From an uncultured Selenomonadaceae bacterium (lineage in GTDB: Bacteria > Bacillota > Negativicutes > Selenomonadales > Selenomonadaceae), in the NCBI GenBank assembly GCA_905233135.1, contig CAJOCQ010000004.1, positions 62,001 through 126,000 of the forward strand: DNA of 64,000 bases, written 5' to 3'. The position numbers were made by a program, and so were the translations under genes. This document shows positions 16,078 to 23,559 of this stretch, piece after piece. The notes under the pieces were generated by a model. It searched no databases. It was not told the origin of the DNA and saw nothing but the letters and a program-made list of their open reading frames with translations. Each line of letters opens with the position of its first letter. Position 1 is the first letter of the stretch.

Positions 16078-17073
16078 ATGAGCGAAATTGTTTTAAATTA
16101 CACTCGCGCAGGACACGTTGAAAATATTCATCGCGGCGACGTTGCCGCCGTAAATTGCGCGGGCGAAATTATTTTTTCTGTAGGCAATGCAAAGTTGCCG
16201 ATGTTTTGGCGCAGTGCCGCTAAACCTTTTCAAGCGTTGCCCTTCGTCAAAAACGACGGGCTTGAAAAATTTAATATCACTGACGAAGAATTGGCGTTGC
16301 TTGTTTCGTCACATAGCGGCGAAGAAAATCACGTTGCATTGGTGCGCGGCATTTTAAAAAAGTTGGGGCTTGACGAATCGGTTTTAGATTGCGGCGTTGT
16401 TCGCCCAATGAGCGGCAAGGCTTTTAAAAATATTATTGCGGCGGGTGAAAAAGTTTTGCCCGTGCACAATCCCTGCTCGGGTAAACATTCTCAAATAATC
16501 GCCCTTGCAATGATGTTGGGAATACCTTTTGAAGGTTACACAAAGCCCGAACACGCGGCGCAGAAATTAATTTTTAAACACGTTGCAATGGCGGCAAAAG
16601 TTCCCGAAAATGAATTGGAAATTGGAATTGACGGCTGCGGCGTGCCTGTTTTCTATTTGCCGATTTATAATATGGCGTTGGCGTATGCAAGACTTTCAAC
16701 GCCCGCTAAAGGCGATTGGGGCGAATATGAAAATTCCGCGTTAAAAATTCGTGACGCAATGAGCAAATATCCGCAAGTTCTTTCAGGCAACGGCAGAATT
16801 GATTTGGCGGTTTCCGAAGTTACGGGCGGCAGAATTATTGCGAAGATTGGCGCGGACGCGGTTTACTGTCTTTGCGTCAAGGACGAAGATTTGGGAATTA
16901 CTTTCAAGATTGAGGACGGCAGTTTTGCGGCGGTTAATCCGATGGTTATTGCCGTTTTGAAAAAAATGAATTTGCTTACCAAAGAAGAAACGGCGGTACT
17001 TGAGGAAAAATTCCCGCCTGTTTTGAAAAATCATCGTGGCGAAATTATCGGCACTGTTGAGGCTGTGTTTTAA
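16078..17073 (+). CDS. L-asparaginase II family protein
   Basis: A 331-residue protein of the asparaginase II family (the Rhizobium AnsA-type, unrelated in fold to E. coli asparaginases). These hydrolyse L-asparagine to aspartate and ammonia in the cytoplasm. Conserved stretches include HRGDVAAVN, FWRSAAKPFQALP, SSHSGEENH, HNPCSGKHSQ and IDGCGVPVFYLP. Length matches the family (about 330-340). GAAAGGAG precedes the ATG. The gene is followed immediately by birA, whose TTG start abuts the stop codon. No signal peptide is visible. Confidence 0.92.
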   Translation: MSEIVLNYTRAGHVENIHRGDVAAVNCAGEIIFSVGNAKLPMFWRSAAKPFQALPFVKNDGLEKFNITDEELALLVSSHSGEENHVALVRGILKKLGLDESVLDCGVVRPMSGKAFKNIIAAGEKVLPVHNPCSGKHSQIIALAMMLGIPFEGYTKPEHAAQKLIFKHVAMAAKVPENELEIGIDGCGVPVFYLPIYNMALAYARLSTPAKGDWGEYENSALKIRDAMSKYPQVLSGNGRIDLAVSEVTGGRIIAKIGADAVYCLCVKDEDLGITFKIEDGSFAAVNPMVIAVLKKMNLLTKEETAVLEEKFPPVLKNHRGEIIGTVEAVF

Positions 17074-18048
17074 TTGAAAAAAACAATTTTAGAAATGTTG
17101 AGGAGCGCGGGCGGAAAATTTGTTTCAGGCGAAGGCATTGCAGAAAAGCTTGACGTTTCAAGGACGGCAATTTGGAAACATATTCAAAGCTTGAGAAAGC
17201 GCGGCTACAAAATTTCAAGCAGCGAACGGCTCGGTTACAAGCTTGACGATACGCCCGACTTAATGCTCCCCGAAATTGTGCAGTACGGCTTGCGTACAAA
17301 AATTATCGGCGCGGATTCTCGAATTGTTTATAAAAATTCTGTTGAATCGACGAATGAACTTGCAAAAAAATTGGCGTATGACGGCGCGGCGGACGGTACC
17401 ATTGTAATTTCCGAAGAACAAACGGGCGGCAAGGGGCGGCTTGCAAGAAATTTCTTTTCGCCGAAAGAAAAAGGCTTATGGTTTTCGGTAATTTTGCGCC
17501 CGCAATGTTTGCCCAAAGACGCGCCGAAATTTACTTTAATGGCGGCGGTTGCAGTTGCACAGGCAATGGAAAAATTTAACCTGCGTGCGGGTATTAAATG
17601 GCCCAACGATATTTTATTTGACGGCAAAAAACTTGTCGGGATTCTTACAGAAATGAGCGCGGAAATTGGGCACGTAAATTATATCGTTATCGGAATTGGA
17701 ATAAATGTAAATGTGCGGCGCGAAGAATTTCCTGCGGATATTCGGGAAATTGCGACTTCGCTTTCAGAAATGGCGGGCGAAAATTTAAACCGCGTCGAAT
17801 TTTTCCGCGCGGTACTTGAGGAACTTGACAAACTTTACATTGAAAATAATTTTGACGAAGTTTTTAAAATTTGGCGCAAATACAATATAACGCTCGGCGA
17901 AAAAGTTACAGTACTTTCGGCGGAGAGCGGCGAAATTTTTACGGGGCTTGCAGTTGACATTGACGCGGAAGGCGCGTTGATTGTTGACAGCGGCGGCGAA
18001 AAGAAAATTGTTTACGCGGGCGATGTTTCAATTAGACCTGCAAAATAA
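17074..18048 (+). CDS. birA: Bifunctional biotin-protein ligase / biotin operon repressor
   Basis: A 324-residue class II BirA. The N-terminal winged HTH (about residues 1-60, VSGEGIAEKLDVSRTAIWKH) should bind biotin-gene operators. The central catalytic domain has the biotinyl-AMP loop GKGRLARNF at 119-127, then KWPNDIL and GIGINVN. The C-terminal SH3-like domain completes the protein. It attaches biotin to carriers such as the decarboxylase subunit at 4519. Translation starts with a TTG directly after the asparaginase stop, so coupling is likely. A terminator follows at 18051. Confidence 0.95.
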   Translation: MKKTILEMLRSAGGKFVSGEGIAEKLDVSRTAIWKHIQSLRKRGYKISSSERLGYKLDDTPDLMLPEIVQYGLRTKIIGADSRIVYKNSVESTNELAKKLAYDGAADGTIVISEEQTGGKGRLARNFFSPKEKGLWFSVILRPQCLPKDAPKFTLMAAVAVAQAMEKFNLRAGIKWPNDILFDGKKLVGILTEMSAEIGHVNYIVIGIGINVNVRREEFPADIREIATSLSEMAGENLNRVEFFRAVLEELDKLYIENNFDEVFKIWRKYNITLGEKVTVLSAESGEIFTGLAVDIDAEGALIVDSGGEKKIVYAGDVSIRPAK

Positions 18049-18050
18049 AA

Positions 18051-18080
18051 AAAGGCAGTTACAACAACTGCCTTTTTTTT
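18051..18080 (+). terminator. Rho-independent terminator after birA
   Basis: A perfect 10-bp stem AAAGGCAGTT/AACTGCCTTT with loop ACAAC, continuing into eight T. It starts two bases after the birA stop codon. The stem also has an A-run on the other side, so weak bidirectional action is possible. Confidence 0.93.
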
Positions 18081-18082
18081 AT

Positions 18083-18149
18083 GGATATAGGGATTAGGGG
18101 TTAGGTTTTATAGCTCCAATTCCCTAATCCCTGTTTCCTGTTTCCTAAA
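18083..18149. repeat. 7-bp unit inverted repeat hairpin between convergent genes
   Basis: Units GGGATTA, GGGGTTA and GGTTTTA face CCCTAAT, CCCTGTT and TCCTGTT. A perfect 11-bp inverted repeat AGGGATTAGGG/CCCTAATCCCT spans 18089-18132. It lies between birA (plus) and the minus-strand gene ending at 18145. Confidence 0.65.
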
Positions 18150-18636
18150 TTTCGCCGTTGCGAATAATTTCGCGTGCCGCCTTGCCGCTCAAATGTTCAA
18201 TTTCCAGAATTAAAATTTTAACCGCGTTGAATCTTGAAATTTCTTTTTCGCGCAGATTTTTATTGACATTGGGCGAATATTTATCCGCCAAAAGTTCAAG
18301 CGCGTGAATTTTTTCTGCGGTATCTTCGACGATTTTAATTTTACCGAATACAATAACGCTCGTAAAGTAGCTTGTAAATTCTTCAGCAACAACATCATGA
18401 CGCCCGACAACGCAAAATGAAACTTTGTCGTTGTTTTTGACGGCGTCAATTTTATGTCCCGTCAACGCGCTGTGGAAAAAAATTTTATTGTTTTCAACTG
18501 CATAATTTAGCGGCACGGCGTAATTGTAGCCGTTATCGCCCGAAAGTGCCAACACGCCAAAAACGCCTTCGCGCAGGATTTTTTCAGCTGTTTCATTGTT
18601 TAACGCGCACTTGGCGCGGCGCATTTCCCTGAACAT
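18145..18636 (-). CDS. Pyridoxamine 5'-phosphate oxidase-like flavoprotein (NimA-type)
   Basis: A 163-residue split-barrel flavin-binding protein of the NimA/pyridoxamine-phosphate-oxidase-related family. It begins MFREMRRAKCALN, close to the family's MRRKDRE-type start. FGVLALSGDNGYNYAVPLNY and IFFHSALTGHKIDAVKNNDKVSFCVVG are the FMN-barrel strands. Some relatives confer 5-nitroimidazole resistance by reduction, but most are general FMN proteins; no resistance phenotype should be assumed. AGGTGA precedes the ATG, overlapping the end of the upstream 126-residue gene, so the two are probably one transcript. Confidence 0.85.
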   Translation of the reverse strand: MFREMRRAKCALNNETAEKILREGVFGVLALSGDNGYNYAVPLNYAVENNKIFFHSALTGHKIDAVKNNDKVSFCVVGRHDVVAEEFTSYFTSVIVFGKIKIVEDTAEKIHALELLADKYSPNVNKNLREKEISRFNAVKILILEIEHLSGKAAREIIRNGEI

Positions 18637-18640
18637 AAAA

Positions 18641-19021
18641 TCACCTGCCGGCGGAAATTCCGTCTTTGATATATTCAGAAAGTTTGGCGGTTTCCTTCGC
18701 TGTAGCGTCGAGTTTAATAAGTTCTTTTTGGCATTCCTTCAAGCCTTGAATTGCGGCGTCAATTTGTTTCAAAGTAATTAATTCGTCGCTGTCAACAATT
18801 TTTTTCAGTAAAATTTTGGCACTGCTGGAAATTTTGGCGTGGAAGGCGTCGCGCGTTTTGTTTTGCTTGTCAATAGCCGCCGCCAAGTCCAATAATTGTT
18901 CCATTGTATGAACTGCCGCCATATAATCGTATTTCATTTGCGCTGTTAATGGAATAAATTTTCCGTCAATCATCAAGCCGCCCTTTTCGAGTGGTTCTTT
19001 AAATCTGTCAATCGTTGCCAT
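18641..19021 (-). CDS. Helical protein of unknown function (126 aa)
   Basis: I do not recognise this family. The 126-residue protein is soluble and mostly helical, with no signal peptide or membrane span. An N-terminal stretch (FKEPLEKGGLMIDGKFIPLTAQ) precedes three helical segments rich in Lys, Glu, Leu and Ala. Its start at 19021 has CAGGGAG upstream, and the stop lies 4 bases before the next start. The neighbours are the flavoprotein downstream and the divergent XRE operon upstream, so it may share a control region with the latter. Confidence 0.7.
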   Translation of the reverse strand: MATIDRFKEPLEKGGLMIDGKFIPLTAQMKYDYMAAVHTMEQLLDLAAAIDKQNKTRDAFHAKISSSAKILLKKIVDSDELITLKQIDAAIQGLKECQKELIKLDATAKETAKLSEYIKDGISAGR

Positions 19022-19171
19022 TTCTATAACTCCCTGTAAATTTTTTAAAAAAATTATATCAAACTTTGCGCCGTTTGCAAATTGAAAATTTTAATTAAAA
19101 GTTCTGCCGTTGGCGGAATTTTTTTGATTTTGGCGTTGTAAAATTTATCAAAATTAAATTTAAATAAAAAT

Positions 19172-19186
19172 GTGATTAAGAATCAC
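19172..19186. promoter_or_regulatory. Candidate operator palindrome before the XRE gene
   Basis: A perfect inverted repeat GTGATT-AAG-AATCAC lies just upstream of the GGGAGG Shine-Dalgarno of the XRE regulator gene. It is in the intergenic space shared with the divergent minus-strand gene starting at 19021. Size and position suit autoregulation by a Cro/CI-type dimer; that is inferred. Confidence 0.45.
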
Positions 19187-19196
19187 GAGGGAGGTT

Positions 19197-19388
19197 ATGA
19201 ACAAAGTCAAAGAATTTAGAGAGCGGCACGGCTTGACGCAAGAAGATTTGGCGCGGCGTTTGAAAATTGACCGTTCGAGCGTTGCGAAATGGGAGAGCGG
19301 CGAAAATAATCCGCGCTTAAAATATCTTTTTGCAATGTCAAAAATTTTTCAGTGCAGGATTGAAGATTTGGTAAAGTTCGAGGAGTGA
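19197..19388 (+). CDS. Small XRE-family (Cro/CI) transcriptional regulator
   Basis: A 63-residue single-domain HTH protein. RERHGLTQEDLARRLKIDRS followed by VAKWESGENNPRLKYL is a complete Cro/CI helix-turn-helix, with the usual five helices and little else. GGGAGG precedes the ATG. It is the first gene of a seven-gene plus-strand cluster ending at 21672 and probably controls it, possibly through the palindrome at 19172. Confidence 0.9.
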   Translation: MNKVKEFRERHGLTQEDLARRLKIDRSSVAKWESGENNPRLKYLFAMSKIFQCRIEDLVKFEE

Positions 19389-19393
19389 GAAAA

Positions 19394-19555
19394 TTGGCAG
19401 TTACAAAAAGCGTAAATTGTCCGCACTGCGGACGCAAATTAAATTCTTACACAATCGACGCGCCGAGCGTTCAACGCACAAGCGGTACTTGTCAATGCGG
19501 CAAGCGTTATGTTGTTGAATACGGCAAAGGCAAAATTAAAGTCAGCAAAGGCTAA
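19394..19555 (+). CDS. Small zinc-ribbon-like peptide (53 aa)
   Basis: A 53-codon gene with a TTG start at 19394 and TAA at 19553-19555. CGAGGAG overlaps the previous stop as its ribosome-binding site. The product has C9-PH-C12 and a second C33-Q-C35 pair, enough for one zinc knuckle. Its Lys/Gly-rich C-terminus (GKGKIKVSKG) would suit nucleic-acid contact. The family is not recognised. The next gene begins 15 bases downstream, so it belongs to the XRE-led operon. Confidence 0.75.
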   Translation: MAVTKSVNCPHCGRKLNSYTIDAPSVQRTSGTCQCGKRYVVEYGKGKIKVSKG

Positions 19556-19570
19556 GGAGTTGTAAAAATT

Positions 19571-20404
19571 ATGGGATTTTTTGATTCAAGCGAAGAAAAA
19601 GCACGCCGCCGCGAACTTAAAGAAGAAGCCGCTGATTACCGCAGCGACGCCAAAAATTATATTTCAGATGCAAAAGATTATATCGACGATTACAAATACT
19701 ATAAAGAAAACTCAAGGTATTTCGCCAACCTCATTGAAGATAATCTGCGCGATTACAACAAGCAAAAGGTAGAAATTTTGAAAGAACTCGGCGGCGAAAT
19801 TTCCGGCACAATCGAAAATTTCAAGCGTTATAATATTTCTACTCATATTCCTAAAGCACCGAGCATTTCTTCCGCGCCCGATATTCCTACTTTTACCGTT
19901 TCAAATTTTGTTTCCGCAATACCCGGCAGTGATTTCAGCATACTTAATATTGTCCTTTCAACTTTCAGCAACCCCGAAAAAGACAGAGACGAAGCGCGCC
20001 AACAAATGAAAAAAGCTGAACGTTACGCAAATAAAGCACTCAACGCCCTCAATCAAATGAAAGCTGTTTCTAAAGCTCTTGAAAATTCACTGAACTATAT
20101 TAAAAGCGAACGCGACACTGTCAACGAATTAATGAAGAAACTTCGCTCCCTTATGCAACAACTTAATGACGCAATGCAACAAAAATCACATACCGAAGAA
20201 TCCGCAAGGCAAATGGAAGGTATTTGCAAAATTGCCGAACAAATTAAAGGCACGCTTGAAAATCAAGTTATGAACAATGTCGGCGAAATTGAAGAAAATT
20301 ATAAACTTTACAGCCAACGTATCAGGGAAATTAACCGCTCCATTCCCGCCGCGCCGAATATCAGCGATTCTTCAAGTTGGCTTGATGTTGTTTTGAAATA
20401 TTAA
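19571..20404 (+). CDS. Coiled-coil protein of unknown function (277 aa)
   Basis: I do not recognise this family. Residues 1-80 are highly charged and contain repeated Tyr/Asp-rich helical units (DYRSDAKNYISDAKDYIDDY). Residues about 85-130 form a Pro/Ser linker with short hydrophobic strands (PTFTVSNFVSAIPG). Residues about 135-250 are a long coiled coil (KAERYANKALNALNQMKAVS). No signal peptide or clear membrane span is present. An AAGGAG precedes the ATG. It is the largest product of the XRE-led operon and could be a scaffold or filament; that is speculation. Confidence 0.75.
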   Translation: MGFFDSSEEKARRRELKEEAADYRSDAKNYISDAKDYIDDYKYYKENSRYFANLIEDNLRDYNKQKVEILKELGGEISGTIENFKRYNISTHIPKAPSISSAPDIPTFTVSNFVSAIPGSDFSILNIVLSTFSNPEKDRDEARQQMKKAERYANKALNALNQMKAVSKALENSLNYIKSERDTVNELMKKLRSLMQQLNDAMQQKSHTEESARQMEGICKIAEQIKGTLENQVMNNVGEIEENYKLYSQRIREINRSIPAAPNISDSSSWLDVVLKY

Positions 20405-20405
20405 A

Positions 20406-20732
20406 ATGAATCAAAATTTTTTTGACTTGGCGTATTATGTTTTTGATAATTACACTAATGACCGCGAAAAAAGTTTAACGCGGCTTGAAAAAGAAATCGC
20501 CGCGTTGAAATTGCAATGTGAAGAATCTGCGCGACGTTCGGAATTGCTGGAACAGTTTGGCAAACAATTTTTTGAGGAGCGGGCGAAAATTAGAAAATTG
20601 GCTATGAAGTCTTTGGATATTGCAATAGCAAAAGGCGACGCCGAAATTTCCGCTATTGCGCTTGCAATTCTCAACAAAGAATACTCAAAAGATTTTTTCG
20701 GAATGCAAAATAAAATTTCAGGCTTGAGGTGA
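20406..20732 (+). CDS. Coiled-coil protein of unknown function (108 aa)
   Basis: Unrecognised family. A short N-terminal aromatic segment (NQNFFDLAYYVFDNYT) is followed by a coiled coil (TRLEKEIAALKLQCEESARR) and a helical C-terminus (KSLDIAIAKGDAEISAIALAILNKEY). Its ATG lies two bases after the previous stop, so translation is probably coupled. It belongs to the operon 19197-21672. Confidence 0.7.
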   Translation: MNQNFFDLAYYVFDNYTNDREKSLTRLEKEIAALKLQCEESARRSELLEQFGKQFFEERAKIRKLAMKSLDIAIAKGDAEISAIALAILNKEYSKDFFGMQNKISGLR

Positions 20733-20736
20733 TTTT

Positions 20737-21099
20737 ATGGCAACATTACCGCCCGCGCTTGCGGCAGGCGTCCTTTCAGATTTGATAAAATGCGGCACTG
20801 ATTATTTGGCTTGCAAGGAGCGCGAAATTACCAAGCGCGAACAAATAGCCGCCGAACTTGAAGCAAAACTTACTTTGATAAATAAGAATTACGACCTTTG
20901 CTCTCAAATTTTGGCGAACAATCACGAATACGCAATGAAATCTTATGCTATTGCCGATGATTTGTTAAAAAATCCTGCGGTTACGGCAAACACGGAACTT
21001 GTTAAAAATATTTTAACTTTCCTTTCAAACGAACACGCCAAAGTCAGCGATAATTCAACGGCAATGTTTGCAAGCTTATCACGCGGAATGTTGAGGTAA
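20737..21099 (+). CDS. Helical protein of unknown function (120 aa)
   Basis: Unrecognised family. The N-terminal 20 residues are hydrophobic and Ala/Gly-rich (TLPPALAAGVLSDLIK), possibly membrane-peripheral. The rest is helical and charged with several Cys (LACKEREI, YDLCSQIL). It starts 4 bases after the previous gene and its stop overlaps the next start (TAATG). This tight coupling suggests a complex with the neighbouring coiled-coil proteins. Confidence 0.7.
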   Translation: MATLPPALAAGVLSDLIKCGTDYLACKEREITKREQIAAELEAKLTLINKNYDLCSQILANNHEYAMKSYAIADDLLKNPAVTANTELVKNILTFLSNEHAKVSDNSTAMFASLSRGMLR

Positions 21100-21299
21100 T
21101 GCAGTTGGAAAATCTTGAGCAAGTCATTCGGCAGGAAAAAAAAGAACGCGCCGCCATTGCCGAAAATCTTAAAAATTTTCATAAGGCGATTGACAAGCGC
21201 GAAAACGAAATTGCCGCCGAATTGGATAAAAATCATTTGCAACGTATGAAAGACTTGGAAAATCAAGCGGCTTTGCTAAAAAAATTAATTCCAAAATAA
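21099..21299 (+). CDS. Short coiled-coil protein of unknown function (66 aa)
   Basis: A 66-residue, almost wholly helical, highly charged protein (EQVIRQEKKERAAIAENLK; ENEIAAELDKNH). Its ATG overlaps the stop of the 120-residue gene by one base, so translational coupling is very likely. No domain is recognised. Its length and charge would fit an assembly factor or partner for the larger coiled-coil proteins. Confidence 0.65.
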   Translation: MQLENLEQVIRQEKKERAAIAENLKNFHKAIDKRENEIAAELDKNHLQRMKDLENQAALLKKLIPK

Positions 21300-21318
21300 T
21301 TTTAAAGCGGGTGAAATT

Positions 21319-21672
21319 ATGTTGAAAAAATTTTTTGTCAGTGTAATTTGTACTGCGGTTTTAATTTGCGGCGTCTTTGCAAATTCCAAAATTTGCGAGG
21401 CAAAATACGGCGAAACGCCTGAACAATTTGTTGACAGGTGCCTTTATACCGGCACTTGGGGCTGGGTTGGAAACGGCAGTATGATGAATTTCAATCGAAA
21501 TAACGTTGTAGTTGACCAAATTGAAAGCTGCGACGTTGTCAAGGAAAAAGCATATATTGTTGTACGCTTTACTGAAAACAATATGACTTGCAAAGCTATT
21601 ATTACGCCCGAAAATTTTGTAATTTTTGATGAAAACGGTACGCCCGTAATGTTTGTTAAAAGACCTTACTAA
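21319..21672 (+). CDS. Small secreted protein of unknown function (117 aa)
   Basis: A typical Sec signal peptide (basic MLKKFF, then a hydrophobic stretch to about residue 21, then residues allowing cleavage near ANS-KICEA). The mature part of about 90 residues is beta-rich, with WGWVGNGSMMNFNRNN and two or three Cys. No family is recognised. It is the last gene of the XRE-led operon and is followed by a terminator, so this cluster has an extracytoplasmic component. Confidence 0.75.
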   Translation: MLKKFFVSVICTAVLICGVFANSKICEAKYGETPEQFVDRCLYTGTWGWVGNGSMMNFNRNNVVVDQIESCDVVKEKAYIVVRFTENNMTCKAIITPENFVIFDENGTPVMFVKRPY

Positions 21673-21694
21673 AAATAAATTATGACCATCCCTT

Positions 21695-21725
21695 AAAAGT
21701 TCAATTTAAACATTGGACTTTTTTT
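21695..21725. terminator. Bidirectional terminator between convergent genes
   Basis: Stem AAAAGTTCAAT/ATTGGACTTTT (one G-U pair), followed by T in the plus direction and flanked by A, so it can serve the minus strand too. It separates the secreted-protein gene (plus, ends 21672) from the HTH gene (minus, ends 21724). Confidence 0.75.
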
Positions 21726-22245
21726 ATTTGTCAAAAATTAAAAGTTCGCAATTTTTTTCGTCCAGCAAAATATTTGTTTCGACAAGTGAATATTTTTTTT
21801 CAAGCGCAAAAATAATTACCGCGTCAAAATTAGTGCGCGGATAAAGTTCCGCTTCTCCCGCGTACTTCAAAAGGTGTTGCGTTTCGTCCAGCGAAAATCT
21901 TAATGCAAGTGCAACTGCTATCAGCATATTTCGGCTCGGATTATTTTTCATTGTTTTCGGCGGCGTATTTCGCGCAGGAATAATTTGATACAGATAAGAT
22001 TTTGAAATACCCGTAAGGTCTGCAATTTCGGGGATATTAATTTTTTCGTTACGGCTGTTCAAAACGTCGCGTATATATTCGCCAACTTTCGGGCTGTAGG
22101 TAAATTCGTTTTGATTCTCATTCATAAAAGTTTTAAAATCGTCATCGTCAGATTTTTTCGCAAGAGCGCGGATTGAATTAAAAATTTCGGTAGTGCTTTT
22201 TTTATGGTCGCCCAATAACAGGCGGTCGGGTTTATCGTAATGCAT
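21724..22245 (-). CDS. HTH-domain protein paired with Ser/Thr kinase
   Basis: A 173-residue protein. An N-terminal helical segment (about 1-55) precedes an XRE-like helix-turn-helix (about 56-105, INIPEIADLTGISKSYLYQII). A C-terminal helical domain (LRFSLDETQHLLKYAG, then IIFALEKKYSLVETNILLDE) follows. It is divergently transcribed from the kinase gene with only about 50 bases between starts. Similar regulator-kinase pairs occur in Firmicutes; whether the kinase phosphorylates it is unknown. CCTTTCA on the plus strand reads as a TGAAAGG Shine-Dalgarno for this start. Confidence 0.78.
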   Translation of the reverse strand: MHYDKPDRLLLGDHKKSTTEIFNSIRALAKKSDDDDFKTFMNENQNEFTYSPKVGEYIRDVLNSRNEKINIPEIADLTGISKSYLYQIIPARNTPPKTMKNNPSRNMLIAVALALRFSLDETQHLLKYAGEAELYPRTNFDAVIIFALEKKYSLVETNILLDEKNCELLIFDK

Positions 22246-22296
22246 AAAAATTCCCTTTCAAAAATTTTTTTTATTATATCAAAAGGAGCGTTGCAT

Positions 22297-23559
22297 TTGA
22301 AGTTACCTAAAAATTTGCAGGAACGCTTTAAACTTGTGCGACTGCTTCATAAAACCGATAAATCAAGAATTTGGCTCGTTGAAGAATTTGCAACAAAAAA
22401 AAGGTACGTCCTGCGCGAAATGCAACGTACCAATTTAGCTTACAAGGAAATTTCAAAAGTCAAACATAAAAATTTATTGGAAATAATTTTGGTTGAGGAA
22501 ACTGACGCGGCAACTTTCGTCATTGAAGAATTTTTGCAGGGCGAAAATTTATTTGAGTACGTTAAAAAGCACGGCGAATTTAGCGAAGAAAAAATTTGCA
22601 AAATTGGAATAGAAATTTGCAACTGCCTTGAAAAATTGCACGCGCGGCACATTATCCACCGCGACATTAAACCCGAAAATTTATTTTTGACTGACGCGGG
22701 AATTTTAAAGCTGATTGATTTCGACGCGGCAAGAATCGAAAAAAGCGGGCTCGTTGCAGATACAAATATAATGGGAACGCCCGGTTACGCCGCGCCCGAA
22801 CAATACGGCTTTCAACAAACTGACGCCCGCACGGATATTTTTTCGCTCGGCTTGACGCTGAAAAAGTTGGCGGGCTATGAAAATTACAGCGGATTTTTGA
22901 CGCCGATTTTTAAAAAGTGCGCCTCGTTCGACCCCGCGCAAAGGTACAATTCAGCCAAAGATTTACGCGCCGCAATTATTCAACGCCGCCGCTTGCATAA
23001 GCTGAAAAAACTTTTTGCAGTTGCCGTTGCAGGATTGGGGATTTATTTTTTTATGACTAATGAAAATTCTTCGCCCGCCGAAGAAAAAATTTTCACCGAA
23101 GAAAAAATTACTGCAACAACTTCAAATATCAATTCTAAGCCGCCTGAAATTGCCGACAAGCCGCCTTCGGAAATTTTCCCGCCAATTATATATCCGCAAA
23201 ATGAAAACGCGCCTGCGCCCGTTTATGAGCGTTACACGCCGCCGTCAAATTTTCAAGCAGAAATTTCAAACTTTGACACAGAAAAACTTGTTGCAGAACT
23301 TACAAAAAAAGTTGACGCGCTGAATTTGCCGCCGCCGCCAAAAATGCCCTTCCGTGATTTCAAAAACCAAATGCGCAATTTAAATCTTTCTGAATCCGAA
23401 CTTTTGAAAAAATACGAAGAACATTACCGCCGCTTGGAATTTAATCAGCGCGTTGCAGAATTTAGAAAACTTTTGCCGCAAAATTTATCAGCCGAAGAAA
23501 TTAACGCGGCGTCAATGATTTTCCAACGTCAAGAAAAACAACGCCTTAATCTTGATTGA
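22297..23559 (+). CDS. Membrane-anchored Hanks-type serine/threonine kinase
   Basis: About 420 residues from the TTG at 22297, chosen because AAAGGAG lies 8 bases upstream. The kinase domain (about 10-230) has the catalytic loop HRDIKPEN (121-128), DFD in place of DFG (141-143) and GYAAPEQ (163-169). The residue at the usual VAIK lysine appears to be Arg40 (YVLREM), and the glycine loop is degenerate. One membrane span is near 240. It is followed by a Pro-rich extracytoplasmic region and a helical C-terminus. Catalytic activity is uncertain. The 3' end overlaps the convergent ribD by 14 bases. Confidence 0.87.
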   Translation: MKLPKNLQERFKLVRLLHKTDKSRIWLVEEFATKKRYVLREMQRTNLAYKEISKVKHKNLLEIILVEETDAATFVIEEFLQGENLFEYVKKHGEFSEEKICKIGIEICNCLEKLHARHIIHRDIKPENLFLTDAGILKLIDFDAARIEKSGLVADTNIMGTPGYAAPEQYGFQQTDARTDIFSLGLTLKKLAGYENYSGFLTPIFKKCASFDPAQRYNSAKDLRAAIIQRRRLHKLKKLFAVAVAGLGIYFFMTNENSSPAEEKIFTEEKITATTSNINSKPPEIADKPPSEIFPPIIYPQNENAPAPVYERYTPPSNFQAEISNFDTEKLVAELTKKVDALNLPPPPKMPFRDFKNQMRNLNLSESELLKKYEEHYRRLEFNQRVAEFRKLLPQNLSAEEINAASMIFQRQEKQRLNLD

